From Flavobacterium agricola (GTDB lineage: Bacteria > Bacteroidota > Bacteroidia > Flavobacteriales > Flavobacteriaceae), in the NCBI RefSeq assembly GCF_025919725.1, contig NZ_CP081495.1, positions 2,294,001-2,358,000 of the forward strand: a DNA stretch of 64,000 bases. Reading direction: 5' to 3'. Made by a program: the position numbers and the translations under genes. Below the pieces are notes generated by a model that did no database searches, had not been told where the DNA came from, and saw nothing but the letters and a program-made list of their open reading frames with translations. The stretch's first letter is position 1. Each line of letters opens with the position of its first letter. Below, piece after piece: positions 8,635 through 17,222 of this stretch.

Positions 8635-9784
8635 ATGAAATTCAATACAAAAGCGATACATGGTGGACAAAAACACGATCCATCTACAGGAGCGGTTATG
8701 ACTCCAATTTACCAAACATCAACATTTGCACAACAATCGCCAGGAAAACACCAAGGATATGAATATTCTCGTGGTGAAAACCCAACGCGTACTGCTTTAG
8801 AAAATGCTTTAGCATCTTTAGAAGGTGGAGTTGCTGGTTTTGCTTTTGGCTCAGGTTTAGCTGCGATTGATGGAGTTTTAAAACTTTTTACTCCGGGCGA
8901 CGAAATTATTGCGATGGATGATTTATACGGTGGTTCTTACCGTTTATTTACGCGTTTATTCTAAGTACGGTTTAAAATTTCATTTTGTTGATATGACTGA
9001 TGTTGATGCGGTTGCTGCATTAGTAAACGATAAAACAAAAATGGTTTGGATTGAAACGCCTACAAACCCATTAATGAAGGTGGTTGATATTAAAGCAGTA
9101 AACGATGCAGTTAAAGCCAAAAAAGCAGACGTTTTAGTTGCTGTTGATAATACTTTTGCATCACCATACTTACAACGTCCTATTGAATTAGGTGCTGATA
9201 TTGTAATGCATTCGGCTACAAAATATTTAGGCGGACATTCAGACGTAATTGCGGGTGCAATAGTTGTAAACTCAGAAGCTTTAGCTAAAGATGTACATTT
9301 TAATTTATTTGCCACTGGTGGTATTTTAGGTCCACAAGATTCGTATTTAGTTTTACGTGGAATTAAAACATTGGCTGTACGTATGGACCGTCATTGTGCA
9401 AATGGTATTAAAGTAGCTCAGTTTTTAGAAAAACATCCTAAAGTAGCCCATGTTTATTACCCAGGATTAGAAAATCATCCACAACATGAAATTGCTAAAA
9501 AGCAAATGAAAGATTTTGGTGGTATGGTAACTTTTACTTTAAAATCAGGAAAACAGGAAGATGCATTTAAAATTTTAGAAAATTTACATGTATTTACTTT
9601 AGCAGAATCATTAGGTGGGGTAGAATCATTAGCGAATCACCCAACAACAATGACACACGCATCAATTCCGGCAGAAAAACGTGCTGAAATCGGCATTACT
9701 GATGATTTAATTCGTTTATCAGTTGGTATTGAAGATATTGATGATTTGTTAGCAGATTTAGAGCAAGCATTGCAATTGATATAA
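8635..9784 (+). CDS. metB: Trans-sulfuration enzyme (cystathionine gamma-synthase/lyase type), frameshifted
   Basis: PLP-dependent Cys/Met metabolism enzyme. Frame one encodes residues 1-109, including YEYSRGENPTR and the PLP-contact segment GSGLAAID. The second frame resumes at SKYGLKFHFVD and carries VAVDNTFASPYLQRP and the PLP lysine in SATKYLGGHSD (about residue 197 of the repaired protein). The break is at about 8958-8966 (tta ttc t|aag). The length of 1150 bases is two short of 384 codons, and a missing TC/CT in a CTCT context would explain it. The start at 8635 is chosen because a promoter element lies upstream of it. Synthase and lyase cannot be separated by eye, so the symbol is tentative. 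Confidence 0.85.
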
Positions 9785-9786
9785 AT

Positions 9787-9816
9787 AAAAAGGCGAGTTT
9801 TAAAACTCGCCTTTTT
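9787..9816. terminator. Bidirectional terminator
   Basis: Perfect 15-bp stem, AAAAAGGCGAGTTTT followed directly by its complement, between convergent genes. Confidence 0.8.
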
Positions 9817-9830
9817 ATTATGCTTATATA

Positions 9831-10613
9831 TTAATTTAAATAATAAATGTAACCTACGTTTAACCAAACAACCCAGTCATTTGCTTTGTTTTCTTTATAA
9901 ATTCTTCTATCAGGATTCATACCATCAACCCAATCCGAAAAATAGTATTGCCAACGTAAATCTAACAGTAAATCAGACATAGTAGATAATTTGTAGCGCG
10001 TTCCTACACTAGAAACGATAGAAAATGTACTTCCAGAATCATTAGAAAGAGCTCCGACATATTTAGTAGAAACCACTGCAGGATCATTTAAATCTCCATT
10101 TCCATAGTCAGACCAAACTTTTGGCTTGAAGAAATTGTATTGAGCTCCTAAACTTACATATGGTGCAAGTGAACCTACGTTATATGAAAATTCGCGGATC
10201 GAAAACGGATAATACTCTAATTGCATACCAAATCCAAATACGGTAGTTTCTCCTTTCATCGCTCTTAACTGTTTAGCGAAAGTTTTATCTCCTTGAACCC
10301 ACTGTCCTTCATGTTTTAAATTAGTTTTATTAAAATTCAGCTCAGTGCGTATCTTAAAATGATCGTTAAAATAGGTTTCGGGTCTATAACAATTACAATC
10401 TGCTGTGTAAGAAAAGTTCATGTAATGAACCAAACCAACTCCAAACCCAGTGTTAGTAAAGTTGTTTTTAGAATTGTTTCTTTGTCCAAAATCAGATCTA
10501 AAGTTTACAGGACCTGCTATGACACCAATTTCGTGCGAAAAGTTAGCTTGCGCATTTGCTGGAAAAATTGTTCCCAATACAAATAAAAATAGAAATAGAT
10601 TTTTTCTAGACAT
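9831..10613 (-). CDS. Secreted/outer-membrane protein, THC0290_0291-like
   Basis: 260 residues. A Sec signal peptide ends at ANAQA (about residue 22). The mature part has alternating beta strands, an NFRSDFGQR motif near residue 36-44, a paired-Cys segment DCNCYRPE, and an aromatic end (NVGYIYYLN) typical of outer-membrane beta-barrels. From memory it resembles the small Flavobacteriaceae family THC0290_0291, of unknown function. A minus-strand TATCTTTG at 10757-10750 could be its promoter, which would leave a leader of about 130 bases. Confidence 0.7.
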   Translation of the reverse strand: MSRKNLFLFLFVLGTIFPANAQANFSHEIGVIAGPVNFRSDFGQRNNSKNNFTNTGFGVGLVHYMNFSYTADCNCYRPETYFNDHFKIRTELNFNKTNLKHEGQWVQGDKTFAKQLRAMKGETTVFGFGMQLEYYPFSIREFSYNVGSLAPYVSLGAQYNFFKPKVWSDYGNGDLNDPAVVSTKYVGALSNDSGSTFSIVSSVGTRYKLSTMSDLLLDLRWQYYFSDWVDGMNPDRRIYKENKANDWVVWLNVGYIYYLN

Positions 10614-10971
10614 TACTAATTATCATTTAGTCAGTTAGGTTAAAAGCATAAAACGATTCAAAACAAATTGTTAAATGTTACAAATCATTTCAATATAAAA
10701 CAGTTAAAAAAAGAATTTATTGTATTTGTATGCTAAAAGTATTATGCCTCAAAGATATAAATAATTGATTTATAATACCTATTTTATTGATTAGCCTAAT
10801 TTTTTAAATCTATTTCTTGACTACTGGTTTACATTGTAAATAAATTACAAACGGTTAAATTATAGTAATATTTTCTTTTCTTACTAAAATGCACTAAAAA
10901 TTCGACAAAAGGTGTTTTTTAGCCCATGAAAATGCGTTTCTAAAGTATAAAAAAGTTGTGTTTAGCTTTTT
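10614..10971. other. AT-rich intergenic region
   Basis: About 358 bases between the end of the thioesterase gene and the start of the barrel gene, both on the minus strand. The only signal seen is a minus-strand TATCTTTG at 10757-10750. No coding frame or stable hairpin was recognised. Confidence 0.5.
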
Positions 10972-11361
10972 TTAGGATTTAAAAACTTTTGTTGGCTTTT
11001 TATTTTCATCCAACGCAACAAATGAGAATTGACCTTTTACAGCTAAGTAACGCACGTTTTCATACATCTGTTCTACGTAAATTTCAACATCAACTTTTAA
11101 ACTGGTGTTTCCAACATTTATAACTTTTCCTACTAATTCCACAATTGTTCCAGCAGGAATTGGTTTGTTAAAATCTATACGATCTGAAGATACGGTTACC
11201 ATGGTTTGACGTGAAAAACGTGTTGCTGTAATAAAGGCAACTTCATCCATCATGTGCATAGCAGTACCACCAAATAAGGTTTCGTAATGATTTGTAGTTC
11301 CCGGAAACACGGCTTTAAAAATGCGTGTTTCCGAGTTTTTTATTCTTTCTTCTAAAGTCAT
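10972..11361 (-). CDS. Acyl-CoA thioesterase, hotdog family
   Basis: 129 residues from the ATG at 11361 (MTLEERIKNSET). A longer frame to 11397 would overlap the end of nrdA and is less likely. The hotdog signature NHYETLFGGTAMHMMDEVAF is followed by SSDRIDFNKPIPAGTIVEL, as in YciA/BFIT-type thioesterases that hydrolyse acyl-CoA. It starts 14 bases after the nrdA stop on the same strand and may be cotranscribed. A second paralogue with the same core lies at 34.5 kb. Confidence 0.88.
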   Translation of the reverse strand: MTLEERIKNSETRIFKAVFPGTTNHYETLFGGTAMHMMDEVAFITATRFSRQTMVTVSSDRIDFNKPIPAGTIVELVGKVINVGNTSLKVDVEIYVEQMYENVRYLAVKGQFSFVALDENKKPTKVFKS

Positions 11362-11375
11362 TTGTTCAATTATTT

Positions 11376-13022
11376 TTAAGCTTCGCAGCTGGTGCAAGTT
11401 ACTAAATTGGTAACAAATTCTTTAGATACGCTTTGACTACGTTGGTAATATAAAGTTTTAACACCTAATTTCCATGCTTCAATCATTAAGCGGTTAACTT
11501 CTTTAACCGGAACGTTTGCTGGAATATTAAGATTTAAACTTTGTGCTTGGTCAATATATTTTTGACGGATAGATGCTTGTAAAACAATTTCGTACTGACT
11601 GATTTCTTTAAACGTTTTAAAAACATCTTTTTCATCTTGAGTTAAAATGCTTAAATGCTGCACGCTACCGTGATTTAACATAATGCTACGCCAAGTTTCT
11701 TCGTTATCAACTCCTTTTTCTTCAAGCAAAGCTTTTAAATATTTGTTTTTACGCATAAAGTTACCTTTAGCTAACCCTGCTTTGTAATAGTTGCTGCTGT
11801 ACGGTTCGATTCCGGGTGATGTTTGTCCTAAAATAGCTGATGATGATGTAGTAGGAGCAATAGCCATTAAGGTTGTGTTGCGTAATCCGTAACCTTTTAA
11901 AACTTCAGGTTCACCATAAATGCGAGCTAAATCTTGAGATGCTTTTACGGCTTTTTCTTGAATGTTTCCGAAAATTTTATTGGTTAACATTTTTGCATCC
12001 AAACTTTCAAAAGCAATTTTATTTTTTTGTAAATACGAATGCCATCCCATAACGCCTAAACCAAGTGCACGGTGATTTTTAGCAAATGTATTTGCCGATT
12101 TTAAGTAATAGTTATCTTCTGTTTTAGCAATAAATTCTTGTAAAACAGCATCTAAAAAGAAAATAGCTAATTTAACCGCTTCGGTATCTTTCCATTCATC
12201 ATACAATTCTAAGTTCATAGATGATAAACAACAAATAAAAGATTCTTCTGCCGAAGATGGTAATGCAATTTCAGAACATAAGTTGCTCGAGAAAATTTGC
12301 ATTTCTTTATCCTTATAAACTTGTGGTTTATTGCGGTTAATATTATCAGTAAAGAAAATATACGGTAAACCTTTTTGTTGGCGGCTTTCTAAAACCTTAG
12401 CCCAAATTTCGCGTTTTTCGCGATCGCCATCAACCATATCTTGCATCCAATAATCAGGAACACAAATACCGGTAAATAGGTTTTGGATTGGGCTACCAAT
12501 GTTTTTAATATCTAAAAATTCTTTAATATCTGAATGATCAATATCTAAATACGCAGCAAATGCACCACGGCGAACACCACCTTGAGAAATGGTATCCATT
12601 GCGGTATCAAACAATTTCATAAAGCTTACGGCTCCGCTACTTTTTCCGTTATCGGTTACAGCGCTTCCGCGTTCGCGCAATTCACCAAAATAGCCCGAAG
12701 TTCCGCCACCAATTTTGGTTTGCATAATAACTTCGCCTAACTTGTGCGTAATACTTTCTATATTATCTGGTACATAAACGTTAAAGCATGAAATTGGTAA
12801 ACCGCGTTCGGTACCCATATTTGCCCAAATAGGAGATGATAAGCTCATCCAACCTTTCTCGATCATTTCAATAAATGCTTCGGCCAATTCGGGTTTATAT
12901 AAGCGTTTTGCAGCTGCATTAGCAATACGTTCAATCGCTTTTTGGGTGGTTTCTCCTTTTAATAAATAACCACGATTTAATATTTGTTCGCTTTCTTCAT
13001 TAAGCCACCATAATCTTTCCAT
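11376..13022 (-). CDS. nrdA: Class I ribonucleoside-diphosphate reductase alpha subunit
   Basis: 548 residues. It reduces ribonucleotides to deoxyribonucleotides. Visible catalytic features: PISCF Cys at 79, the radical-site N-x-C-x-E motif (NLCSE) at 247-251, paired Cys at 264-265 (ICCLSS), the APTTSSS/GIEPYSSNYY region, and the C-terminal TCTSCEA pair that relays reducing equivalents. It is about 200 residues shorter than E. coli NrdA, and its N-terminus MERLWWLNEESEQ has no ATP-cone, the overall-activity regulatory domain. It lies 20 bases after nrdB in an nrdB-nrdA order, under a cobalamin riboswitch. Confidence 0.94.
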   Translation of the reverse strand: MERLWWLNEESEQILNRGYLLKGETTQKAIERIANAAAKRLYKPELAEAFIEMIEKGWMSLSSPIWANMGTERGLPISCFNVYVPDNIESITHKLGEVIMQTKIGGGTSGYFGELRERGSAVTDNGKSSGAVSFMKLFDTAMDTISQGGVRRGAFAAYLDIDHSDIKEFLDIKNIGSPIQNLFTGICVPDYWMQDMVDGDREKREIWAKVLESRQQKGLPYIFFTDNINRNKPQVYKDKEMQIFSSNLCSEIALPSSAEESFICCLSSMNLELYDEWKDTEAVKLAIFFLDAVLQEFIAKTEDNYYLKSANTFAKNHRALGLGVMGWHSYLQKNKIAFESLDAKMLTNKIFGNIQEKAVKASQDLARIYGEPEVLKGYGLRNTTLMAIAPTTSSSAILGQTSPGIEPYSSNYYKAGLAKGNFMRKNKYLKALLEEKGVDNEETWRSIMLNHGSVQHLSILTQDEKDVFKTFKEISQYEIVLQASIRQKYIDQAQSLNLNIPANVPVKEVNRLMIEAWKLGVKTLYYQRSQSVSKEFVTNLVTCTSCEA

Positions 13023-13042
13023 AAATTAATCTTTCTCTAAAA

Positions 13043-14017
13043 TTAAAATAAATCGTCTGCTGTAATACTTTTGTCGTGTTTGGTATAATCTACCGGGCGT
13101 TTGGCAAAGAAATCGTCTAAGCTGTTTGCAAAAATTTCTTCTTCAAACCAAACCATAGGTTGGTAATTGCTTTCGGAAATGTGGAAAATTTTGTTGATTC
13201 CGATTTTTACTAAACTTTCGTCAATTCTGAATTTCATGAAGTTTAGTAGGTTTTCTTTAGAAATGGTATCTAATTCACCGTTTTCAAAAATCCAATCTAA
13301 AATTTCGGCTTCAATGTTTATTGAATGAACCACGATGTCGTTAATTTCTTGAATGGTTTCGGCATCAAAATAATCAGGAAATTCTTCTCTAATTTTATTG
13401 ATGATGTAAATGCCGCCGTTTGCGTGAATTTGCTCGTCGATTGATGTCCAAGCAATAATGTTACTCACGTTTTTCATTACGCCTTTAAAACGCGTAAACG
13501 ATAAAATGATGGCAAATTGACTGAATAGTGATACGTTTTCAATTAAAATCGTAAAAAGAATTAACGATTTTAAGTAATCTTTTTTATTATCTGATTTTGA
13601 GTTTTTTAACGCATTAGATAAATATTGAATTCGTTTGGCAATAACCGGAATATCGATTACTTTTTCAAATTCATTATTGTATCCTAAAACTTCTAACAAA
13701 CGTGAATAAGCTTCAGAATGGCGAAATTCGCACTCGGCAAACGTGCTGCCTAAACCATTAAATTCCGGTTTTGGTAAATGCTTATATAAATCACCCCAAA
13801 ACGTTTTTACATTTACTTCAATTTGTGCAATAGCTAATAAACTGCGTTTTACAATTTCGCGTTCGTTAGGTGAAAGATGCGAATGAAAATCTTGGATATC
13901 GGCAGTGAAATCAATTTCAGAATGTACCCAAAACGAATTGTTGATTGCATTTGTAAATTCTAATATCTCCGGATATTCGAATGGTTTGTAGTTAATACGT
14001 TTGTCAAAAATACTCAT
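13043..14017 (-). CDS. nrdB: Class I ribonucleoside-diphosphate reductase beta subunit
   Basis: 324 residues. It houses the metal centre and radical for NrdA. Metal ligands and the radical Tyr are in the expected spacing: E67 (AQIEVN), E97 and H100 (AECEFRH), Y104, then the LIENVSLFSQF Glu and the DEQIH Glu/His pair. The C-terminus ends in an acidic ADDLF tail, the part that docks into NrdA. There is no N-terminal ATP-cone, which some Bacteroidota NrdB proteins carry. It is the first gene of the operon, 106 bases after the cobalamin aptamer. Confidence 0.95.
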   Translation of the reverse strand: MSIFDKRINYKPFEYPEILEFTNAINNSFWVHSEIDFTADIQDFHSHLSPNEREIVKRSLLAIAQIEVNVKTFWGDLYKHLPKPEFNGLGSTFAECEFRHSEAYSRLLEVLGYNNEFEKVIDIPVIAKRIQYLSNALKNSKSDNKKDYLKSLILFTILIENVSLFSQFAIILSFTRFKGVMKNVSNIIAWTSIDEQIHANGGIYIINKIREEFPDYFDAETIQEINDIVVHSINIEAEILDWIFENGELDTISKENLLNFMKFRIDESLVKIGINKIFHISESNYQPMVWFEEEIFANSLDDFFAKRPVDYTKHDKSITADDLF

Positions 14018-14090
14018 GATACAATTTTTAGTGATTATGTAGAAGTAAATAACAAGCGCATGCAGATTGAATAGTCAATTTGAAGACGTT

Positions 14091-14122
14091 TGACATTTAC
14101 TTTTTGTGCGAAAGCCATGTCA
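14091..14122 (-). promoter_or_regulatory. Possible expression-platform hairpin of the cobalamin riboswitch
   Basis: On the minus strand, TGACAT (14122-14117) can pair with ATGTCA (14096-14091) directly after the aptamer. Its loop contains CGCA, which can pair with TGCG in the aptamer loop (TTGCGCAAC), as in the L5-L13 kissing loop of cobalamin riboswitches. Inference from sequence only. Confidence 0.5.
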
Positions 14123-14123
14123 G

Positions 14124-14239
14124 GCGGTTAGCAAGGTAATCTGACTTTACTTAATACAAAGTATTACAGTTGCGCAACAGTTCGAGATTTGCACTCGATT
14201 CCCCTTGATTACTTGTATATTTGTGCAAGTTGAAACCGC
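14124..14239 (-). ncRNA. Cobalamin (B12) riboswitch upstream of nrdBA
   Basis: Read on the minus strand, the block has the conserved elements of the cobalamin aptamer in order. First comes GCGGTT (5' arm of P1), then GGGAATC-GAGTGCAAATCTC, then GCAACTGTAA, and finally the B12-box-like AGTCAGATTACCTTGC. It closes with AACCGC (3' arm of P1). The core is about 116 bases, compact but consistent with short Bacteroidota variants. It lies 106 bases upstream of nrdB, in the same direction. The expected effect is to reduce nrdBA expression when adenosylcobalamin is plentiful. The promoter was not found with confidence. Confidence 0.88.
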
Positions 14240-14336
14240 TTAATTATGTTTTTTAAAGTAAGCCAAAAAAAATGATAATTAGGTAAATTTACTGTAAAAG
14301 TTATTCACAGAGTTCTTAACATTACCTTAAAATAGC

Positions 14337-15050
14337 ATGATTGTTCATACCCAAGCACTTGTTTTATCGGCCCTAAAATACAATGAAAAAAGTTTAATTG
14401 TAAAATGTTACACGTTAACAGACGGGGTAAAAACGTATTTTGTACCTAGTGCTTTTTCCTCTAAAAAAAGTCAACAAAAAATAGCTTATTTTCAGCCTTT
14501 AAATATTTTAGATATTGTTGCTACGCATAAAAACAAAGGAACTTTAGAGCATTTTAAAGAAATTAGAATTCACACGCCTTATTTTTCTATTCCAACCGAT
14601 ATTAGCAAAAGTACCATTGTGCTTTTTTTGTCTGAAGTTTTAAGCGCCGCTGTGAAAGAAGAAGAACGAAACGAAGGGCTTTTTACTTTTTTAATTACCT
14701 CGTTTATGTGGTTAGATGCGCATGACGAGGTTGCAAATTTTCATTTAATTTTTTTAGTAGAACTTTCTAAATATTTAGGAATATTTCCAGATAATAATGA
14801 AGATGATTTGCCATTTTTTGATGTGAAGGAAGGCATGTTTGTAAGCCAACAAGGTTTTGAATCGTTAAATGAGTACGAAACCTTGTTGTTTAAAAACCTA
14901 TTAAACTTGCGTTACGGAGCTGCCCGTAATATTTTTAAAGCTTCAGAAAGGCAAGTGCTTTTAAAAACTTTGGTTGAATATTATTCGTATCATTTAGATG
15001 GATTTAGAAGACCAAAATCTTTAGAAATTTTAAAAGATGTTTTTTCATAA
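14337..15050 (+). CDS. recO: DNA repair protein RecO
   Basis: 237 residues. RecO helps load RecA on SSB-coated single-stranded DNA with RecR. The N-terminal OB-fold segment begins IVHTQALVLSALKYNEKSLIVKCYT. It is followed by a helical C-terminal domain without the zinc-finger cysteines seen in some RecO proteins, as is usual in Bacteroidota. Divergent from the riboswitch-nrdBA operon, and followed 37 bases later by a barrel gene on the same strand. Confidence 0.92.
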   Translation: MIVHTQALVLSALKYNEKSLIVKCYTLTDGVKTYFVPSAFSSKKSQQKIAYFQPLNILDIVATHKNKGTLEHFKEIRIHTPYFSIPTDISKSTIVLFLSEVLSAAVKEEERNEGLFTFLITSFMWLDAHDEVANFHLIFLVELSKYLGIFPDNNEDDLPFFDVKEGMFVSQQGFESLNEYETLLFKNLLNLRYGAARNIFKASERQVLLKTLVEYYSYHLDGFRRPKSLEILKDVFS

Positions 15051-15087
15051 AAAAGCCTAAATTTGTTAAAAAAAACAAAAAATATTT

Positions 15088-15897
15088 ATGAAAAAAATTT
15101 TAACGCTTAGTTTCTTGCTGATTAGCTTTTTAGGGTTTTCTCAAACAGAAACCGAAACAAATCAACCAAACGTTTCAAGCTCAGTAACAGAAAAGAACGA
15201 GTTTAAACCAGGAAAAAACATGCTGAAGCTAAACTTATTGTCATTAACTGTGGGTAATATTTCATTACAATACGAAAGATTACTTACCAAACGTATGGTT
15301 GTTAGTTTATCTGCCGGAATTACGCCAGAGCGCGGTATTCCGTTTTATAGCGCGTTTAAAGATGCTTTAGATAATCAAGATACAAAAGATCAGCTTCAAG
15401 GTTTAAAATATTCTAATTATGCCATAACGCCAGAAGTGCGTTTTTACTTTGGTAAAGAAAGTTACAAAGGTTTTTATGTAGGTGTTTTTGGACGTTATAC
15501 TGCTTACGATATTAAATTTCCGCTTTTTTACGATAATGTTTTATCTGGCATTCCTGGTGTTCCGGGGAATTTACTGCCAAAAGAAACAATTAATTTAGAT
15601 GGAAATATAAAAGCTTTTTCTGGTGGAATTTCATTAGGTGCACAATGGAAATTAAGCAAACGCTTGTATTTAGATTGGTTGGTTGTTGGGCCGCACATTG
15701 GTAGTTCTAAAGGAACTTTATCAGGCAACAAAAAACTTACTGCTTTAGAACAGCAAAAAATTAGAGAAGTAATAGATGATTTAGATATTCCGTTATTAAA
15801 ATACCATGCTGAAGTAAATGAAAACGGTGCTAGAATGCGTTTTGACGGACCTTGGGCTGGAGCGCGAACTTCATTAGCAATTGGATACAGATTTTAA
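15088..15897 (+). CDS. Outer-membrane beta-barrel protein, DUF3575-like
   Basis: 269 residues. A Sec signal peptide ends at LGFSQ (about residue 19), followed by a Ser/Thr/Glu-rich linker. The domain begins KNMLKLNLLSLTVGNISLQYERLL, which is the DUF3575 start pattern, and alternating strands end in an aromatic C-terminus (LAIGYRF) as for BAM-inserted barrels. Function unknown. It follows recO closely but has no obvious link to repair. Confidence 0.72.
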   Translation: MKKILTLSFLLISFLGFSQTETETNQPNVSSSVTEKNEFKPGKNMLKLNLLSLTVGNISLQYERLLTKRMVVSLSAGITPERGIPFYSAFKDALDNQDTKDQLQGLKYSNYAITPEVRFYFGKESYKGFYVGVFGRYTAYDIKFPLFYDNVLSGIPGVPGNLLPKETINLDGNIKAFSGGISLGAQWKLSKRLYLDWLVVGPHIGSSKGTLSGNKKLTALEQQKIREVIDDLDIPLLKYHAEVNENGARMRFDGPWAGARTSLAIGYRF

Positions 15898-15898
15898 C

Positions 15899-15942
15899 AA
15901 CAAAAAACAGCTTTTTAGATTTCTAAAAAGCTGTTTTTTGTT
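15899..15942. terminator. Strong bidirectional terminator
   Basis: Near-perfect stem of about 18 bp: CAAAAAACAGCTTTTTAGA and its complement with a tiny apex, A/T runs on both sides, between convergent genes. Confidence 0.85.
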
Positions 15943-15945
15943 TCT

Positions 15946-17220
15946 TTAAAATACAATATCCCAAGTTCCGGTTGCACGTTCAAGTTCAACCAAGGCAGCT
16001 AAGTAATTGTACAACGCTTCGTAATATTCTTCCTGAACTTCATTATGCGTACGTTGCGCATCTAAAACTTCTAGTAAAGATGTATCTCCGCGTTTGTAGC
16101 TGTATGTTTTACCGTCTAAAACAGCTTTTGCTTTTTCTAGTAATCCGGTATTAAATGCTTTAACTTGCTCTTGATGCGCAATAAATGTATTATACGCTTG
16201 TTGTACTTGCGTACTAACTTCTAATAAAGCCAAATCGTACAAACGTTCGGTTTTTTCGTAATCCATTTTTGCAATTTTCCAATCGTTGTTGCGACGATTA
16301 GAAAACTTTAACGGAATTGCAATACCACCACCAACTTTGGTGAAACGTGGCGATTCGGCTTCTTCGTTACGTACAATCGAGTTGTATTCTACATTTACCT
16401 TCAACCCTAAATCAATAGCTCGGTTTGCTTTAGCTAATGCTACATTACGTTTAGAAACTTCTTTACTTTGTAGGGCTGCAACCAAATCGCTACGGTTTTC
16501 TTGTGCTTGATAAATTAAATATTCAAGGCTAAAACTTTTATCAATTACCGGAAAGTTTTCTATTATATGTTGATACGCTTGCGCCTGAAAATTTCCCATT
16601 AATAAATTCAGGTTGATTAATGCATTTTTGTAAGCTGCTTCAGCAACAAACACATCGTTTTTTAAAGTTATTGCTTCAACTTTACTTTGCTTGGCATCAA
16701 CTTCAGAAATATCACCCAATTTAAATCGAATGCTATCTGATTTAGCCAACTCATTCATGCTTTCGTAAGAATTTATTTTTACTTCTAAAACCTTTTTATT
16801 TTGCAAGGCTTCAAAATAAGCTAAGGTTGCATCGGCTCTTAAATTTTTAAAATAATTTAATAAAATAGATTGTGAAAGGGCATATTCGCTTTTTGCTAAA
16901 TTAATTCGTGCTTTTCTTTTACCGCCCAATTCTAATGTCCATTCTAATTCGCTTTCGTAGCCATAACCCATTTGTTTTTTACGTTCGCCATTGTCAAAAT
17001 ATCCAACAGAAAGTTCTGGATCTTCAAAAGCTCGAGCGCTTAAAATTTCGGCTTCTGCCATAGCAACATCAAATTTCTCGGCAGCATATTCTATATTATT
17101 GTTGCGTACCAAATCTATAAAATCAGAATAGGTAAGCGTTTTTTGTTGTTCTACCTGAGCATAAATGGCTGTGAATAATCCGCTTAAAGCCACAAGCATT
17201 ATTAGGTTAATTTTTTTCAT
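15946..17220 (-). CDS. TolC-family outer-membrane channel of a metal RND system
   Basis: 424 residues. A signal peptide ends near IYAQV (about residue 22), and two long alpha-helical coiled-coil repeats typical of the OEP/TolC family cover the rest. The segment RGDTSLLEVLDAQRTHNEVQEEY near residue 375-400 is characteristic of CusC/CzcC-type channels. It starts 2 bases after the RND permease gene and is the last gene of the operon adaptor-permease-channel, so it would provide the exit duct of the tripartite pump. Confidence 0.88.
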   Translation of the reverse strand: MKKINLIMLVALSGLFTAIYAQVEQQKTLTYSDFIDLVRNNNIEYAAEKFDVAMAEAEILSARAFEDPELSVGYFDNGERKKQMGYGYESELEWTLELGGKRKARINLAKSEYALSQSILLNYFKNLRADATLAYFEALQNKKVLEVKINSYESMNELAKSDSIRFKLGDISEVDAKQSKVEAITLKNDVFVAEAAYKNALINLNLLMGNFQAQAYQHIIENFPVIDKSFSLEYLIYQAQENRSDLVAALQSKEVSKRNVALAKANRAIDLGLKVNVEYNSIVRNEEAESPRFTKVGGGIAIPLKFSNRRNNDWKIAKMDYEKTERLYDLALLEVSTQVQQAYNTFIAHQEQVKAFNTGLLEKAKAVLDGKTYSYKRGDTSLLEVLDAQRTHNEVQEEYYEALYNYLAALVELERATGTWDIVF

Positions 17221-17222
17221 AA

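Noticed and set aside
9831..10613. Glutamate dehydrogenase-type annotation sometimes attached to such proteins
   Set aside because: The protein has a signal peptide and barrel-like strands and no dehydrogenase motifs.
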